This document shows positions 62,158 through 64,000 of a DNA stretch of 64,000 bases, piece after piece. This DNA comes from Corynebacterium dentalis (lineage in GTDB: Bacteria > Actinomycetota > Actinomycetes > Mycobacteriales > Mycobacteriaceae), in contig NZ_OCTS01000004.1 in assembly GCF_900232865.1 (NCBI RefSeq), forward strand, positions 62,001 through 126,000, given 5' to 3'. The notes under the pieces are model-generated. The model was not told where the DNA came from and did not search any database. It saw only the letters and a program-made list of their open reading frames with translations. A program made the position numbers and the translations under genes. How positions within the stretch are numbered: the first letter of the stretch is position 1; the number at the start of each line of letters is the position of its first letter.

Positions 62158-62361
62158 TTAGATAGCGATGACGTTCTGAGCCTGCAGGCCCTTATCGGAC
62201 TCGCCGATCTCGAACTCAACCTTCTGGTTCTCCTCGAGGGAACGGAAACCGTTGCCCTTGATCTCAGAGTAGTGAACGAAGACATCGTTGGATCCGTCGT
62301 CTGGAGCGATGAAACCAAAGCCCTTTTCAGCGTTGAACCACTTCACAGTTCCCTGTGCCAT
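62158..62361 (-). CDS. cspA: Cold-shock protein
   Basis: The 67-residue protein is a typical single cold-shock domain: [23 protein letters not shown] with RNP1 KGFGFI and RNP2 VFVHYS. It binds single-stranded nucleic acid and acts as an RNA chaperone. AAGGAAGT lies 7 bases before ATG 62361. The position between topA and a DEAD/DEAH helicase gene is conserved in corynebacteria. Confidence 0.97.
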   Translation of the reverse strand: MAQGTVKWFNAEKGFGFIAPDDGSNDVFVHYSEIKGNGFRSLEENQKVEFEIGESDKGLQAQNVIAI

Positions 62362-62628
62362 ATTCTTACTTCCTTAAATCTTGGTTCGTGCAGCGACTTT
62401 TTCACCACACTACTGGTGTATTTCAAAAGAGGTCCCCGTAATGGCGAAGCCTCCACCAGCTAAAAAAATGAAGCAAGTGGGCCCGACTGGAAACGCACGT
62501 TGGAAATTGCGACCAGTCACCAGTGTGCCACGAACCAACCCCAAATGACGAGAGATACCCAAAAATAGCCCACCCCGCCGAACACGATTGGGGGCTGTCT
62601 TTCGCCCGAGTATGCTCCAATACTTGCG
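62362..62628. promoter_or_regulatory. Divergent region between cspA and helicase gene
   Basis: 267 bases holding both promoters. TATGCT (62611-62616) stands 12 bases before the helicase ATG and is its likely -10. On the cspA side a long untranslated leader is possible. No gene is seen. Confidence 0.45.
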
Positions 62629-64000
62629 ATGACTCCCGCTGCTGACCTCCCCGAAAACGGCTCGCCTGCCGCTAGCTCTGCGCCCTCCCCCGCGCCAGGC
62701 TCTGGGCGGCGTGTCAGCCTGGGTGAAGAGCTCATCACAGAGCTCGCGGCCACCATGCCGCGCAGCAGCGTGACCCATATTCGGCACGAACCACCCCGGC
62801 ATTCAGTCACCACTCCCTGGCCGGACTGGGCACATCCGGAGCTGGTCAGCCACCTAGCGGAACAAGGCCTGACCAGCCTGTGGGCACATCAAGCGCGCAC
62901 CGCGGAGCATGCGCATGCGGGCGAAGATGTGATCGTTTCGACAGGCACGGCGTCGGGAAAGAGCCTGGGTTACCAGCTACCCATCCTCAGCGAACTGGCC
63001 CACGGTGGGAACACGGCCACCGCCCTGTACCTCTCGCCTACGAAGGCGCTCGCGCAAGACCAGCGCACCGCGATCGCGCAGATGTGCGCGGGGGTAGACG
63101 CGCTGAAAGATGTCATGGTCGCAACCTATGACGGTGATACCCCCGCTGAAGCGCGGAGGGTCATCCGCGAACAAGCGCGAATCGTGGTGACGAACCCGGA
63201 TATGGTGCACGCGTCAATCCTGGGCAACTCCGGCTCGTGGACGCGGCTGCTGCGGACGCTGAAGTACGTGGTGATTGACGAGTGCCACGTTTACCGCGGG
63301 GTTTTTGGCGCGCACGTGTCCATGGTGTTGCGGCGGCTACTGCGCCTAGCTGCGGAGCCGCCTGTGGTGATTCTGGCCTCCGCGACCAGTGTGGATCCCG
63401 CCGCGCATGCTCAGCGATTGACGGGGAGGAAAAGCGTGCGCGCTGTGACGGAAGACGGCTCGCCCATGGGACAGCGGACCATCGCCCTATGGGAACCAGG
63501 CTTCTTGCCCGACGTCACCGGCGAGCACGGCGCGCCCGTGCGGAGGGCCGCCACCACCGAAGCCTCCGAGGTGATGGGGCGGATTATCGCCACGGGCGCG
63601 CGCACCCTGACGTTTGCGCGGACGCGACGCGGCGCGGAAACCATCGCGATGGGCGCGGCCGAGCAGCTCAGCGTGATGGGCAGGCCGCACGATGCGCAGC
63701 GGATCGCGGCATACCGGGCCGGCTATACCCCGGAGGACCGCCGAGCGTTGGAAAAGCGGCTGGACGACGGCGCATTGCTGGGGATGGCCAGCACCAACGC
63801 TCTGGAGCTGGGCATCGACGTAGGCGGATTGGATGCCGTGGTGGTCAGCGGATTCCCGGGCACTATCGCAAGCTTCCGTCAGCAGGCAGGGCGCGCTGGC
63901 CGCCGAGGTCAGGGCGCACTGGTGGTGATGGTGGGGGCCGATGATCCCATGGATACCTACTTGATTCGCCACCCGGAGGCGCTGCTGGACAAGCCGGTGG
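62629..64000 (+). CDS. DEAD/DEAH-box helicase (YprA/MrfA-like), N-terminal part, runs off the window
   Basis: From ATG 62629 the frame stays open to the end of the window (about 457 residues seen). After a Pro/Ala/Ser-rich start it has LWAHQARTAEHAHAGEDVIVSTGTASGKSLGY (Q-motif-like and Walker A TGTASGKS), SPTKALAQDQ, VVTNPDMVH, the box DECH in YVVIDECHVYRG, SATS, then the second lobe with TFARTRRGAE, GMASTNALELGIDVGGLDAVV and QQAGRAGRRGQG. This matches the helicase core of YprA/MrfA-type DNA-repair helicases, which have a cysteine-rich DUF1998 domain beyond this point (not visible). Divergent from cspA. Confidence 0.92.
   Translation, partial: MTPAADLPENGSPAASSAPSPAPGSGRRVSLGEELITELAATMPRSSVTHIRHEPPRHSVTTPWPDWAHPELVSHLAEQGLTSLWAHQARTAEHAHAGEDVIVSTGTASGKSLGYQLPILSELAHGGNTATALYLSPTKALAQDQRTAIAQMCAGVDALKDVMVATYDGDTPAEARRVIREQARIVVTNPDMVHASILGNSGSWTRLLRTLKYVVIDECHVYRGVFGAHVSMVLRRLLRLAAEPPVVILASATSVDPAAHAQRLTGRKSVRAVTEDGSPMGQRTIALWEPGFLPDVTGEHGAPVRRAATTEASEVMGRIIATGARTLTFARTRRGAETIAMGAAEQLSVMGRPHDAQRIAAYRAGYTPEDRRALEKRLDDGALLGMASTNALELGIDVGGLDAVVVSGFPGTIASFRQQAGRAGRRGQGALVVMVGADDPMDTYLIRHPEALLDKPV

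Overview
The window is chromosomal DNA of a moderately GC-rich actinobacterium, almost certainly a Corynebacterium. The signs are a secreted mycolyltransferase, RamB next to lpd, divergent aceB/aceA genes with RamB- and GlxR-type sites between them, an sdhCAB operon, a class III adenylate cyclase like corynebacterial CyaB, and many probable leaderless start codons (a -10 hexamer 6-8 nt before the start). The species cannot be fixed from sequence alone. Urease together with fatty-acid-oxidation and glyoxylate-shunt genes would suit a lipid-using, ureolytic skin or urinary-tract species.

Region 1 (1-11.6 kb) looks like a nickel/urea region. A FecBCD-type metal or metallophore ABC transporter and a His-rich ArsR sensor read rightward. 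Reading leftward is a urease operon: ureA, a CbiX-like protein with a 29-residue His-x tail, then ureB, ureC, ureF, ureG, ureD and an NCS1 permease. ureE is absent, and the His-tailed protein is the obvious candidate to replace it. A CorA-type channel gene lies just upstream.

Region 2 (11.6-30 kb) is central carbon metabolism: sdhCAB, a GH65 disaccharide phosphorylase with beta-phosphoglucomutase, malate synthase G and isocitrate lyase divergently arranged, a pirin, an MMPL transporter, ramB and lpd.

Region 3 (30-43.8 kb) holds envelope and lipid functions: a porin-like peptide, a mycolyltransferase, an M1 aminopeptidase, a flippase-like protein, an MFS exporter, an acyl-CoA oxidase-like flavoprotein, PspC, 2,4-dienoyl-CoA reductase, a PRC-barrel/DUF2382 stress protein and a GT87 membrane glycosyltransferase.

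Region 4 (43,910-54,420) is an integrated element of about 10.5 kb in the 3' end of tRNA-Thr(CGT). It is bounded by a 43-bp direct repeat and has integrase arm repeats at both ends. It carries an integrase, an XRE repressor, an AlpA-like HTH protein, a DUF3631 ATPase, a WhiB-like protein and many small proteins. It also has a head-shell module (protease, major capsid, capsid cement, scaffold-like protein). No terminase, portal or tail gene was seen. It looks like a capsid-encoding phage satellite or a strongly reduced prophage. At its left end is an unusual non-coding stretch of about 0.8 kb, with a 97-bp repeat whose inverted partner lies inside the DUF3631 gene.

Region 5 (54.4-64 kb) is conserved housekeeping: tRNA-Thr, a DUF421 protein, holB, cyaB, a DUF1275 gene interrupted by an amber codon, topA, cspA and the start of a DEAD/DEAH helicase that runs off the window.

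Across the window a short motif (pyrimidine tract followed by CGACGCCAAC) recurs about a dozen times on both strands, in genes and between them, and no annotated feature explains it.
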